Below are positions 55,318-64,000 of a stretch of DNA of 64,000 nucleotides, in pieces. Position numbers and translations under genes: made by a program. The stretch spans positions 3,224,001 through 3,288,000 of the forward strand of contig NC_014328.1 in the NCBI RefSeq assembly GCF_000143685.1, in the 5' to 3' direction. This DNA is from Clostridium ljungdahlii DSM 13528 (GTDB taxonomy: Bacteria > Bacillota > Clostridia > Clostridiales > Clostridiaceae). Below the pieces are notes generated by a model, which was not told where the DNA came from, ran no database searches, and saw nothing but the letters and a program-made list of their open reading frames with translations. The first letter of the stretch is position 1, and each line of letters opens with the position of its first letter.

Positions 55318-55772
55318 AGTACTCACTCCTTTTTATAGTAAACTTTACTGCTTACATTTAAAGTTTCTACATTTTTAAAAAAATTACTCCAGGTAATTGA
55401 ATGAATATTTAGTACTTGTTGCAATATAAGTTAATAAGCATAAATGCTTTTAAATTTTTTACTGCTTTGTAATAAGAAAGTAAGCACTGTTAGCTACCAG
55501 CACTTACCTCTTTCAATAGATACATATAATTATACTATCCTCATTTTCGCTAAGGTCATTTCCCTAGGACACTATTATATTACCCAATATCTCTAACAAT
55601 ATGACACCATATACATTATGTAAATATTCATAAAAAAATAATCTGGATAAAAAATAATGATTTTCATAATAACAGACTTTATACCAGATTTTATAAGTTG
55701 TGAAGATACTAGATTACAATTACAATTAAATTAGGTACACTATTTAGAATCAATTATAAGGAGCATTGTAAA
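55318..55772. other. Gene-free interval upstream of the surface protein gene
   Basis: Contains the leftward SASP promoter region and the leader of the rightward CWB2 gene. A hairpin-like stretch lies at about 55488-55515 (GTAAGCACTG against CAGCACTTAC). I looked for a c-di-GMP riboswitch before the surface protein and found no match. No open frame of substance. Confidence 0.4.
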
Positions 55773-58700
55773 ATGTGGAAAACTTATGGAAGGTTTATAA
55801 TAAATAGCATATTTGTATTCCTAATTTGTTTCTTAATCTTAATACCAAAATCAGTTCAAGCTGCTTCTGGACAGGTTTCTAGGATCGGAGAATTTAATAG
55901 ATATGCGACTGCTGCTAAAAGTGCAACTACAAATTGGACTAGCAGTAAAAATGTAGTATTGGTGTGTGGTGAAATATATGCAGATGCAGTAAGTGGTGTA
56001 ACCCTTGCAAAAAAGTTAGATGCTCCTATCCTTTTAACTACTTCTAACTTACTTAATTCATATACTAAATCTGCATTAGACACCTTAAAACCCCAAAACA
56101 TATATATTATAGGAGGAGTCTCCTGTGTATCACAAAATATAAGAGATGAACTTAAAAGTTATGGTTACAATTTAATAGAATTAGGTGGAAAAAGTAGATA
56201 CGAAACCAATGTATCTGTTGCTAATGAATTGGTCAAATTAGGTGTTAATGCCCTGGATGTAATGCTTGTCTCAGGAAAAGGATTTTCAGATGCCCTATCA
56301 GCTGCGCCTATAGCAGCAGCTAAAGGACAAATTCTTTTACTCGGAAATAATGATGACGACTCAATGGAACCAGTTTTAACCTTTATTAGAAATAACAATT
56401 CAAATGTTACAGTTATTGGTACACAAAACGTATTAAATGACAATATGTATAATAAAATAGGTGCTGTGAAAAGAGTAAATGGTGGAGCTAACAGATTTGA
56501 AACCAATTTAAATATGTTAAATGAATACCAGGATATATTAAAAAATGATAAGCTGTTTATAGCAAATGCAGGTGGAGAAGATTTTCCAGATCCTCTTATA
56601 GCCTCTTCTTTAGCTGGTAAATGGTCATCACCATTAGTGCTTGTAGATGGTGATAATTCCCAATCTACAGAGGAAGCATTAAACTACATAAAAAATAAAG
56701 CAACTAATTTAACAGACTTAAATGCCATAGGTGGAAAAAACGTTATTTCTGATAATATTATCTCAAAGATAAATAATGCAATTTCTAATGACATTGTTTC
56801 AATAACTACAAATGGACTAAATCAAATTAAAATTACATTCAATACTGAAATCAATAAAGAAACAGCTGAATTTGTTGGGAATTATCAAATTGACGGAATT
56901 GACCTTACCACCAATATATCTTCAGCTTCGCTGCAAGATGATAATAGAACTGTACTAGTTACCCTTGCAAACCCGTATTCACAATATAAAAACATAATTT
57001 TTACTGTAAAAAGCACTGTGCTAGATAAGGATTTAAATGTGATGATACCTAAAATTGAAAAAGAAATTACCTTTTTAGACATCACTGCACCTAAAATACA
57101 AGCACTAACACTGTATGGAAGTAATAAATTAGTGCTTAAATTTTTAGAGCCAATAAGGATAAGTACAAATAATTTATCTTCCATGAAAATCAATGGTCAA
57201 AGTATAGTAGGCCTTGGATTAAATACATCCTTAAGTACTTTTTATGAAAAATCAGGCGTATGGTCAATGGAAGTAGTACTTTATTTTGATACACCCCTTA
57301 AAGAAGGTGTCAATACTTTTAAAATTTCCCGGGGAATCTCAGGTGAACAGTTCGATGACGCTGCAGGATTTCCTATAGAAGAAACTTCTATAAATTTTAA
57401 TATTAATTCATTAAAGGATAATCCTCAAATTGCAAAAGCTAATTATACTACAGATGGAATTATTTATGTAACTTACAATAGATCTATGGATACTAAAACC
57501 ACACTTAATATAAATAATTATAAAATAAATGGAAATACAATAACGCCCTCCTCCATAGATTTTTGTCAGGGATCAAATGATAAAGTTGTTAAAATAAAAA
57601 TTATAAATTCTTTACTTAATATTGGAAGTAATATTATAAGTGTCTCAAACAATATTAAAGACGCCTATGGCAATAATATATATGACAATTCCAGTACGAG
57701 TTTTGAAGTTGAAGATAATACTGTAAAACCACAAATTACACGATTTAAAATACTCGACAGTCAAACAATAAACATAAAATTCAACCAATATGTAATGAAT
57801 ATATATGCAACCAATAAATCAAATTATAAATTGCTTGATTCTGATGGAACAGACATAACCTATAAAATTGATGAAATAATGCCTGCTACTGGTGTTAACA
57901 ATGACAATACAAATACCTATAATATAAAATTTATAAGAGATAATGCCTTAGCAGATGTAACATACACTTTAGTTATTAAAAATATCATTGATACTAACTT
58001 AAAGCCTAATGTGATGGATGATTATACTATAACTTTCAATGGAATAGATAACATAGATCCCAAAGTTACAGCTATAGTTGAAAAATTAGATAATCCTCAA
58101 GAAATAGTTATTTTTTTCAATGAACCCATGGATATAGATTCACTAAAAAATTCTTCAAATTATTATTTTTTAGATGGTACAGGTGATACTGAAACATTGC
58201 CTTATAATGCAGTGATTACTCCTGGTGAAGATAATACTTATGTTCTAATTAAATTTCCATCTAATTATATATTAAGCTATGGGACTTCAGAAAATAATGT
58301 ACTCAAAGTAGGTGTAGAATATGTTAAAGATAAATCTCTAAATACTTTATCAGGAATAGCCTATGTTGATAACATAAGTAGAGATTATAGTACAGGGCCA
58401 TCTCTTGTTTCAAATACTGTAAAATTTTTTTACAATGGTGATGACCTAAAGGTACAGTTTATTCTAACTTCTAATCTGGACAATTTAAACCTAAATGACT
58501 TTAAAGTTGCAGGGATGACTCCTGATGGTGGTACTGTATACGGAAGTAAAGTAATTCTTACTTTTTCTAGTGGAATTCAAGATAATGTAAAAATCAACAC
58601 GGTGAAGTCAGCTGGAGTTAATGCATTATTTACAATTGAAAATTCAATTTCTAAAGATATAGCAGGACGTACACTGAAAGAAGGATTGGATAAGGTATAC

Positions 58701-59072
58701 AGTATGATGCTTCCTCCAAGAACTAATTCCAGTTTGTGGTTTGCAAGCAGCACCACGGGAAATAGCTCTGTAACAATAGCATTTGATGAAGATATCGACG
58801 ATAGTATTTATGGACTGTACTGTGATGATTTTATATTTACAAATGAGAGCACTGGCGGAAAACTGAATCCTACATCTGTATCCGTAAGTGGTAAAAATGT
58901 AACCTATAAATTTGAAGACGGCTCTATAAAGCCTGGAGATAAAATTGACATTCATGCTGCGTTGTCTTCTGCAGATATTAACATAAGAAGTAAAAAAGAT
59001 GCCAGTGGAGAAAATTCTGTTTACATTCCGTCAAAATATGATTTGAGAATAAATACAGTGATTTCCAATTAA
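55773..59072 (+). CDS. Surface protein with three CWB2 repeats and Ig-like modules
   Basis: 1099 residues. The signal peptide ends near PKSVQAASG (about 31). Three cell-wall-binding repeats type 2 follow at about 33-330 (RYATAAKS, GKSRYETNVSVA, GGANRFETNLNMLN), which bind wall polymer. The remaining 770 residues form about six to seven SbsA/SbsC-like Ig modules (motifs such as YKINGNTITPSS and VKFNQYVMN-like strands). Likely an S-layer-associated protein. Its long, non-enzymatic repeats do not tell what it binds. Confidence 0.85.
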   Translation: MWKTYGRFIINSIFVFLICFLILIPKSVQAASGQVSRIGEFNRYATAAKSATTNWTSSKNVVLVCGEIYADAVSGVTLAKKLDAPILLTTSNLLNSYTKSALDTLKPQNIYIIGGVSCVSQNIRDELKSYGYNLIELGGKSRYETNVSVANELVKLGVNALDVMLVSGKGFSDALSAAPIAAAKGQILLLGNNDDDSMEPVLTFIRNNNSNVTVIGTQNVLNDNMYNKIGAVKRVNGGANRFETNLNMLNEYQDILKNDKLFIANAGGEDFPDPLIASSLAGKWSSPLVLVDGDNSQSTEEALNYIKNKATNLTDLNAIGGKNVISDNIISKINNAISNDIVSITTNGLNQIKITFNTEINKETAEFVGNYQIDGIDLTTNISSASLQDDNRTVLVTLANPYSQYKNIIFTVKSTVLDKDLNVMIPKIEKEITFLDITAPKIQALTLYGSNKLVLKFLEPIRISTNNLSSMKINGQSIVGLGLNTSLSTFYEKSGVWSMEVVLYFDTPLKEGVNTFKISRGISGEQFDDAAGFPIEETSINFNINSLKDNPQIAKANYTTDGIIYVTYNRSMDTKTTLNINNYKINGNTITPSSIDFCQGSNDKVVKIKIINSLLNIGSNIISVSNNIKDAYGNNIYDNSSTSFEVEDNTVKPQITRFKILDSQTINIKFNQYVMNIYATNKSNYKLLDSDGTDITYKIDEIMPATGVNNDNTNTYNIKFIRDNALADVTYTLVIKNIIDTNLKPNVMDDYTITFNGIDNIDPKVTAIVEKLDNPQEIVIFFNEPMDIDSLKNSSNYYFLDGTGDTETLPYNAVITPGEDNTYVLIKFPSNYILSYGTSENNVLKVGVEYVKDKSLNTLSGIAYVDNISRDYSTGPSLVSNTVKFFYNGDDLKVQFILTSNLDNLNLNDFKVAGMTPDGGTVYGSKVILTFSSGIQDNVKINTVKSAGVNALFTIENSISKDIAGRTLKEGLDKVYSMMLPPRTNSSLWFASSTTGNSSVTIAFDEDIDDSIYGLYCDDFIFTNESTGGKLNPTSVSVSGKNVTYKFEDGSIKPGDKIDIHAALSSADINIRSKKDASGENSVYIPSKYDLRINTVISN

Positions 59073-59146
59073 AATAATTATATTTTATTAACAAATTTGC
59101 AATTTAACCATAGTATATAATATAAATATTTTCACGGAGGTATTAC

Positions 59147-59452
59147 ATGAATATCAATTCTACTAGCGACAGCAGTAGCAAAGAAAGCGCTGAAAACTTC
59201 GATGTTTCTCAAAATATATGTCCATATTACTCAATGTCTTATTATGATGAACCAATAGATGATGAGTACGAGGACGAAGATCCTGATGAATATGACTTTG
59301 ATCCTGAAGATGATGGATATAGGCACGGGAGACCTAGAAGAAGACGACGTAGAAGACCCAGACGTAGAAGAAGACGTAGAATGATGCATAGACCTTTCAT
59401 GCCATTCGTATTCCCTGTAATCATGTATGGTGATTATGACGACTGGTATTAA
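59147..59452 (+). CDS. Acidic/poly-arginine bipartite small protein
   Basis: 101 residues, not a known family to me. The first 60 are strongly acidic (DEPIDDEYEDEDPDEYDFDPEDD). Residues about 60-79 are almost pure arginine (RPRRRRRRRPRRRRRRR), followed by MMHRPFMPFVFPVIMYGDYDDWY. A good SD (GGAGGTATTAC) precedes the ATG and a strong terminator follows, so it is a real gene. Such opposed charge blocks suggest a spore-coat or nucleic-acid-binding protein; spore genes lie on both sides. Confidence 0.72.
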   Translation: MNINSTSDSSSKESAENFDVSQNICPYYSMSYYDEPIDDEYEDEDPDEYDFDPEDDGYRHGRPRRRRRRRPRRRRRRRMMHRPFMPFVFPVIMYGDYDDWY

Positions 59453-59470
59453 TATTAAAATATAATATTA

Positions 59471-59500
59471 GATAGGTACTAGCAATTTGCTAGTACCTAT
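59471..59500 (+). terminator. Terminator after the acidic/poly-Arg gene
   Basis: ATAGGTACTAGCAA and TTGCTAGTACCTAT form a 14-bp stem with a short loop. Confidence 0.8.
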
Positions 59501-59553
59501 TATAATTATGTATTTTTTAGTAAATCTATATTTCATATAATTAAGACTTGTCT

Positions 59554-60117
59554 CTAACAAGTAAAAGAAATACTCATGCCAAGATTTTCGGCTTTTTCTA
59601 AAGCATTAGTATTAGCAATATCACCCTTATCTGCGACTCCCGGAACAGTAATTATTCCTAGATTGTTCCACTTCAGATAATCAATAATACCTTTGTAAGT
59701 TTCAATTGCTCCATTAAACATACCATCTTCGTTACCTTCTCCACAAATCATAAGTACACTTTCCTTTATTTTAAGTGGACGTTTGCAATTAGGTGATACA
59801 TAAGCATATAGTCTATCTATTGGTGCTTTTATTTGTGATGACATACCAGACCAATATAAAGGTGTTACAAATACAATCACATCTGCACTTTCAAGTAGTG
59901 GTTCTAATTCACTAAAGTCATCCTGAAATGAACAGGCGCTGCCCTTACTCCAGCAGGTATTACAAGCCTTACAACCATTAATATTTTTCATTGCTGTTTC
60001 AAATTTTGTTACAATATGCCCTTTGGCCCTAGCACCTTTAATAAATGCATCTGCCATCATTTCACTGTTACCATTTTTTCTTGGGCTTCCTGTAAGTACT
60101 AAAATATTTTTAACCAT
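59554..60117 (-). CDS. Flavodoxin-fold NADPH-dependent FMN reductase
   Basis: 187 residues starting at ATG 60117 (AAGGAG before it). The flavin phosphate loop is TGSPRKNGNSEMMADAF, with a Cys-containing segment GCKACNTCWSKGSAC and FVTPLYWSGMSSQIKAPIDRL. Iron-sulfur-flavoprotein-like or simple FMN reductases share this form. Possibly a quinone or flavin reductase; the exact substrate is unknown. Confidence 0.87.
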   Translation of the reverse strand: MVKNILVLTGSPRKNGNSEMMADAFIKGARAKGHIVTKFETAMKNINGCKACNTCWSKGSACSFQDDFSELEPLLESADVIVFVTPLYWSGMSSQIKAPIDRLYAYVSPNCKRPLKIKESVLMICGEGNEDGMFNGAIETYKGIIDYLKWNNLGIITVPGVADKGDIANTNALEKAENLGMSISFTC

Positions 60118-60208
60118 TTTTATCACTCCTTGTAAACATTAACAACTGGTTTTATCTTCTTCTTTATCCAATTATATAGTCAGATTAAATGGTTGTAAAG
60201 CATTAAAA

Positions 60209-61432
60209 TTACTGCAGGTTACCATATATAATGTCTCCAATATATTTATAACCCTTGTCACTAGGATGTGCTGTATTTGTTCCACTTCCGCCTGAATAAT
60301 CGTTTCTAGCCATTCCAAACAAACCTTCCTTTTGTGCAGTAGTATAATCCTTATAATAAGCTTTATAAATGTCTATAACACCTGTATTATAAGCATCTGC
60401 TATTTCGTATAAAGACATAACATAAGCAGACCAATTTGTTGTCCATGTCTCAGCAGGCATTTGATTTGACACCAAGCATACATCACTGCCTCTTTCTTTC
60501 CAATAGCTTACTAAGTTTATCATGCTTTCCTTGTAAGCTTGAACAGAAATACCTCGTCCTGCTTCATTAATCCCAAAAGATAGTAATACTAAATCCGGCT
60601 TTGATAATACATTCCAAATTTTCTTTGTGGTATCTGTAGTAAAATAACTTGCCGTTTTACTAGAAATTGCTATCTTGTCTACCTCAATTCCTGTAGTACT
60701 TGATGAGGCAATTGCACCTTCTATAAAAATATTGGATATTGTATTTGGAGTTATTACTAATGTATGCCTTGTATTAGTTAAGCCTGAATAAGAAACTTTG
60801 TGTGAAAAGCTTTCTGTTTCTCCTAAACAATCTATAGAACCTACTTTTTTGCCATCTATAGTTACAACAGCTGTACCTCCATCCTTTCCTTTAGAATACA
60901 GCAAATCCAAACTTGTTCCAGTAAAAACCAAAGTTGCCGGTGAAATACTTTTATTAGAAATTCCAAAGCATCCACCAAAACCACCAACATTAGAAGTAAA
61001 TTCTTTAGAGGCCCCAAAAACACTCCAACCTGTTCCTAGTTTCCATCTAGGTTTAGTACCAGAAGGAAGGGCACCTTCATAAATACTAATAAAGCCTTCT
61101 CCTGCATTTCCAAATTGATTTTGCAGTGATGACTTCATTACACCAACCCAAGATTTGTTTATCTCATCGCTGGAATATTCTCCTCTTGTATTGGACTCAC
61201 CTATACAATATATTCTTACCTTTTGGGTACTTGTATTTTTCAATTTATTTTTATATTTTAACAAACCTGCATTTATATTATATCCATACTTTTCATAAGG
61301 TGATTCTTTATGAATTACTTTTTTAGGGGTTGGTTTAATTTTCTTTATTACATTAATTTTTGCCGAACTTACAAAAAGCATGACAAAATATGCAAATACA
61401 GCAGAAACAATGATTAATATCTTTTGACGCAT
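60209..61432 (-). CDS. Membrane-anchored SGNH/GDSL-type hydrolase
   Basis: 407 residues. An N-terminal membrane anchor (ILIIVSAVFAYFVMLFVSS) is followed by an SGNH-like domain. Visible landmarks are YCIGESNTRGEYSSDE (block I region, with GES instead of GDS), LLSFGINEAGRG (block III with Asn) and the final HPSDKGYKYIGDII. A beta-rich insert at about 150-265 resembles a carbohydrate-binding module. May deacetylate or esterify surface glycans. Confidence 0.72.
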   Translation of the reverse strand: MRQKILIIVSAVFAYFVMLFVSSAKINVIKKIKPTPKKVIHKESPYEKYGYNINAGLLKYKNKLKNTSTQKVRIYCIGESNTRGEYSSDEINKSWVGVMKSSLQNQFGNAGEGFISIYEGALPSGTKPRWKLGTGWSVFGASKEFTSNVGGFGGCFGISNKSISPATLVFTGTSLDLLYSKGKDGGTAVVTIDGKKVGSIDCLGETESFSHKVSYSGLTNTRHTLVITPNTISNIFIEGAIASSSTTGIEVDKIAISSKTASYFTTDTTKKIWNVLSKPDLVLLSFGINEAGRGISVQAYKESMINLVSYWKERGSDVCLVSNQMPAETWTTNWSAYVMSLYEIADAYNTGVIDIYKAYYKDYTTAQKEGLFGMARNDYSGGSGTNTAHPSDKGYKYIGDIIYGNLQ

Positions 61433-61581
61433 ATTAATACTCCTTTACCTATTTTTAATGTTTCTCTTTAATATATGTAGAAATCATACACCAAATACAT
61501 TGTAAAATACGTAATTGTGAATATATTTATACTTTTGTAAAATAATAAATCTATGATATCACAAAAGTAGGTGAAATAATT

Positions 61582-62043
61582 ATGATAGTCATATATCATG
61601 ACGTGGGAGGTGCCCACTCTACTGCCGTAGCAGCCAATATACATATTGGGAACCTGCCAATGGATAGAATACCAAGTAAAAAAGAATTACTTGATTTACC
61701 GACCTTTGATAAAATGGAAAAAAAGGATCTTGGACGGCTAATTTATATTGGAAAAGATGAATTTAACGCAGACGTATACACTTTAGCTAGAAAATATGCT
61801 CCAGACATAGTAATACCTGCTATTATGGATATGTACTCTATTTTTAACAAAAATACTGATGAACTTATTATTGTAGACACCAAACCAACTGTCAATTTAC
61901 TTATGAATATAGGAGGATATACTTCAAGAAAACTTCATTGGGTAAGTTTTGGAAGACCAATAGTAACAAAAGGTACACAACAAGCTTATATGAATATAGT
62001 CAACATGGTTACAGGTGTTAAAAATAATTTGAAAAATAGGTAA
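61582..62043 (+). CDS. DUF3189 family protein
   Basis: 153 residues, matching the DUF3189 pattern: IVIYHDVGGAHSTAVAANIHIG at the start, YIGKDEFNADVYTLARKYAP in the middle, and GGYTSRKLHWVSFGRPIVTKGTQQAY near the end. These proteins are common in spore-forming Firmicutes, function unknown. AGGTGAA precedes the ATG. Confidence 0.8.
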   Translation: MIVIYHDVGGAHSTAVAANIHIGNLPMDRIPSKKELLDLPTFDKMEKKDLGRLIYIGKDEFNADVYTLARKYAPDIVIPAIMDMYSIFNKNTDELIIVDTKPTVNLLMNIGGYTSRKLHWVSFGRPIVTKGTQQAYMNIVNMVTGVKNNLKNR

Positions 62044-62052
62044 TATGTCAAA

Positions 62053-62101
62053 AGAGGGATATTTCATATGTAAACTTTTCACACAAATAAAAGATCCCTC
62101 T
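62053..62101. terminator. Possible shared terminator
   Basis: AGAGGGAT and ATCCCTCT pair over 8 bp, but the loop is over 30 bases, between the convergent DUF3189 and SOD-like genes. Confidence 0.4.
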
Positions 62102-62125
62102 ACCCTTCTAGCAGCATTCTTTTAA

Positions 62126-62665
62126 TTACATCATTGCCTTAATAACACCACAGGCTAGCATTTTACCAGATGCTCCAGCAGGCTGAGTTCTATAATCATC
62201 TGGACTTTCATGTATGATTACCGATTTTCCAATAATCTGAGCAACATTAAACTTATTTGTAAAAAAGGTCATTCTACAATAACCATTATTTGAAAAAAGA
62301 ACTGGAAAATCTCCTGCATGATTGCCATGAGGCTGATTGGTTGGATTCCAATGTCCTCCTGCAGCTTTAAATGGTTCTTCAGGATTACCAACAGCACATG
62401 TACCGTTTTGGTGGATATGAAATCCATGAGGTCCAATTTGTGGATTTCCATTCATAGCAGGTCTATAAGGAGGTAATCCATTTACTTCTACAGAAACCTC
62501 AGTTCCTCCACGTACCTGAGTAAAAGTTACAGTACCTCTTATATTAGGAGCTAAAGGTCCTCCAGTTATATGAGCTACAGCTTTTGTGGCATGCATATTC
62601 ATATCACCCCTATATCCACAATAATTGTGATTTATAAAGGGACATTCATATTCGTCAAAATGCAT
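62126..62665 (-). CDS. Cu/Zn superoxide dismutase family protein, no signal peptide
   Basis: 179 residues. Metal ligands are visible: GFHIH (two His), GGHWNP (bridging His), HGNHAGDFP (two His and Asp) and VIIHE. The structural cysteines (in NGTCAVG and LACGVI) are present. The conserved active-site Arg appears to be Met (GASGKMLACGVI against GNAGSRLACGVI). Unlike most bacterial SodC it has no signal or lipobox, and it starts with a Cys-rich segment. The neighbouring coat protein suggests a spore role. ATG at 62665, GGAGG before it. Confidence 0.82.
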   Translation of the reverse strand: MHFDEYECPFINHNYCGYRGDMNMHATKAVAHITGGPLAPNIRGTVTFTQVRGGTEVSVEVNGLPPYRPAMNGNPQIGPHGFHIHQNGTCAVGNPEEPFKAAGGHWNPTNQPHGNHAGDFPVLFSNNGYCRMTFFTNKFNVAQIIGKSVIIHESPDDYRTQPAGASGKMLACGVIKAMM

Positions 62666-62724
62666 AATATCCTCCAAATTAAATACTTCAATTTATGTTA
62701 TGTAAAACTTTAAAAATAGTTACA

Positions 62725-62760
62725 AAAAGATCAGCGTATTAAATAGCACGCTGATCTTTT
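62725..62760. terminator. Terminator after the spore coat gene
   Basis: AAAAGATCAGCGT and ACGCTGATCTTTT form a 13-bp stem around a 10-base loop with A/T tracts on both ends. Confidence 0.85.
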
Positions 62761-62764
62761 AAAA

Positions 62765-63328
62765 CTAAACTAATGAAGGTTGACGAACTTCCTTATATAT
62801 AGATGACATTGTATTTATTGTACTTTCAGGTGCCGGCTCTAGTGGATAATATCCTTTTTTCACCATGTACTGCCAAACTTCATAAGCATGATTGCAGCTC
62901 ATAGTAAACGCATCCTTTAAAAATTCTCTCACGCCAGGGTTACTAGCTTCCATAGCAGACCACGCATATTCCCTTCCTGCCCTTTTTAGAGTTAAAAGAT
63001 ATGCAGTTGCTATTTCTCTATCGTTCATCTGCTGAATATCCGTTCTTGGTGTAATTGATGGAAAATTATTAGTTGGTGACTTAGTATAATCTTGCAAAGT
63101 TTTAACCAAAGATGGTACATTTAACTTTTGTGTAGGACCTGTAGTTTTACTTAAATATTCAACCTTTATATTATAATCTTGAATATGTGCTGGGAAGTGT
63201 GCTTGAATCATAGATTTTAATTCCTGGTCCTGAACTGCATTTATAAACATAGCCATATTTGTTATAGAATTTACGCAACTTATAGTTAATTCATGTAGAT
63301 CATGTATTTCATGAGCAGCCAATTGCAT
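62765..63328 (-). CDS. CotF-like spore coat protein (ferritin-like fold)
   Basis: 187 residues, mainly helical. The N-terminal helix pair (LAAHEIHDLHELTISCVNSITNMAMF) and the C-terminal helices (YLLTLKRAGREYAWSAMEASNPGVREFLKDAFTMSCNHAYEVWQYMVKKGYY) match the CotF coat family. Such proteins assemble in the inner coat. AGGAGG precedes the ATG. Confidence 0.82.
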   Translation of the reverse strand: MQLAAHEIHDLHELTISCVNSITNMAMFINAVQDQELKSMIQAHFPAHIQDYNIKVEYLSKTTGPTQKLNVPSLVKTLQDYTKSPTNNFPSITPRTDIQQMNDREIATAYLLTLKRAGREYAWSAMEASNPGVREFLKDAFTMSCNHAYEVWQYMVKKGYYPLEPAPESTINTMSSIYKEVRQPSLV

Positions 63329-63606
63329 AATATTACCTCCTATTGAAATTTTACTTATTTTAAAATCATTACTACAGTAAATAATTTTCCACTAGAATAT
63401 CTATTTTATACTATAGCATTTTTAGTTTTCTATACTAAGCTTTCAATCTATATATAAATTTGTATTTTCCTCTTCTGGGAAATAGTCATTAATATTCTAT
63501 AGTATATATTACTGCCGCAAGGACAAAATATTAAAGTAGCATAATTCAATATGAATTAAACCTAAAATGTTTATATAATCCCATTAGACTAAAGGAGGAT
63601 ACTATT

Positions 63607-64000
63607 ATGAATAAAAATGATAAAAATCTTCAAGAAGCAAAAAAATTGAATAAACAATCCAAACAGGGAAATATGTCAAGTGCTGCTAGCACTACCAGTT
63701 ATAATAGCCCAGATCTTCAAGAAGCTAGACAATTAAACTCACAGGTTTCAGGCAAAAGTTCATCTTCTTTTTCAAATGTTTCAAATAACAGTGATTTAGA
63801 TGAAGCAAAAAAATTGAATCAACAATCTAAACAGGGAAATATGTCAAGTGCTGCTAGCACTACCGGTTATAATAGCCCAGATCTTCAAGAAGCTAGACAA
63901 TTAAACTCACAGGTTTCAGGCAAAAGTTCATCTTCTTTTTCAAATGTTTCAAATAACAGTGATTTAGATGAAGCTAAGAAATTAAATCAACAATCTAGGC
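63607..64000 (+). CDS. Gamma-type SASP-like repeat protein, 3' end outside the window
   Basis: ATG at 63607 follows AAAGGAGG. The frame runs to the window end without a stop. It consists of 56-residue repeats with an exact 168-bp period (AKKLNQQSKQGNMSSAAS, then NSPDLQEARQLNSQVSG, then SFSNVSNNSD), the DNA of successive units being almost identical. The Gln/Asn/Ser-rich AKKLNxQSKQG resembles gamma-type small acid-soluble spore proteins, a nitrogen reserve in spores. Incomplete here. Confidence 0.7.
   Translation, partial: MNKNDKNLQEAKKLNKQSKQGNMSSAASTTSYNSPDLQEARQLNSQVSGKSSSSFSNVSNNSDLDEAKKLNQQSKQGNMSSAASTTGYNSPDLQEARQLNSQVSGKSSSSFSNVSNNSDLDEAKKLNQQSR

Noticed and set aside
55318..55772. A c-di-GMP riboswitch before the CWB2 surface protein gene.
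   Set aside because: Neither the GEMM-I core nor a type II pseudoknot pattern could be found. The GACGCAAA at 55019 lacks the flanking helices.
1..64000. Prophage, integrative element, tRNA or rRNA genes.
   Set aside because: No integrase, transposase, capsid, conjugation or attachment-site signature, and no cloverleaf or rRNA sequence was seen on either strand.

Overview
The window is AT-rich, low-GC Firmicute DNA. It carries strictly anaerobic enzymes (a 1174-residue pyruvate:ferredoxin oxidoreductase, ferredoxin-type nitroreductase, polyferredoxins), endospore genes (alpha/beta SASP, DUF3787 spore protein, CotF-like coat protein, gamma-SASP-like repeat protein) and two probable selenoproteins. 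This fits a cluster I Clostridium of the acetogenic or selenium-using kind; the species cannot be fixed from the sequence alone. No tRNA, rRNA, CRISPR array, transposase, integrase or phage gene was seen.

Layout. 0-9.4 kb: signalling (a receiver protein with Asp replaced by Glu, an MCP, an HD-GYP phosphodiesterase, a soluble PocR-MCP) around a glycine riboswitch that controls an ACT-domain/UPF0210 gene pair. 9.5-14 kb: membrane metalloprotease-like protein, GNAT and glycosyltransferase run, then DUF2000 and an AraC regulator. 14-18 kb: a UGA-containing selenoprotein gene followed by nifJ. 18-28 kb: spore protein, a polygalacturonase lipoprotein, an IclR/aminotransferase divergon, nitroreductase, a hot-dog protein, TetR, and MocR plus an Asp/Glu racemase. 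28-37 kb: MFS/TetR divergon, SEC-C protein, then a leftward run of a BigR/YgaV-like ArsR regulator, a C_GCAxxG_C_C protein, a HesB-like selenoprotein, a methyltransferase, a four-domain CoA-disulfide reductase/rhodanese/TusA/DsrE protein and a half-size TSUP transporter. I read this run as a persulfide/selenium handling module. 37-46 kb: permease/thioredoxin/ArsR(CVC), an Fnr-like regulator, polyferredoxins, and a two-component system with a SHOCT-repeat membrane protein. 46-54.7 kb: housekeeping and envelope genes (M24 peptidase, SGNH hydrolase, trmB, M50 protease, phosphodiester glycosidase, PhoH). 55-64 kb: spore and surface genes (SASP, CWB2 surface protein, an acidic/poly-Arg protein, Cu/Zn SOD-like protein, coat protein, repeat SASP).

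The most unusual non-genic feature is a family of nine dispersed structured repeats (about 130-250 bp) plus one collapsed remnant. Their helices covary between copies (for example TTATCC/GGATAA against TTATCT/AGATAA). They have short and long modular forms and often start on or just after a stop codon. A second pair of about 225-bp near-identical repeats lies in inverted orientation at 28.2 and 37.2 kb, bracketing the sulfur/selenium region.

All calls come from reading the sequence by eye. No database search or folding program was run.
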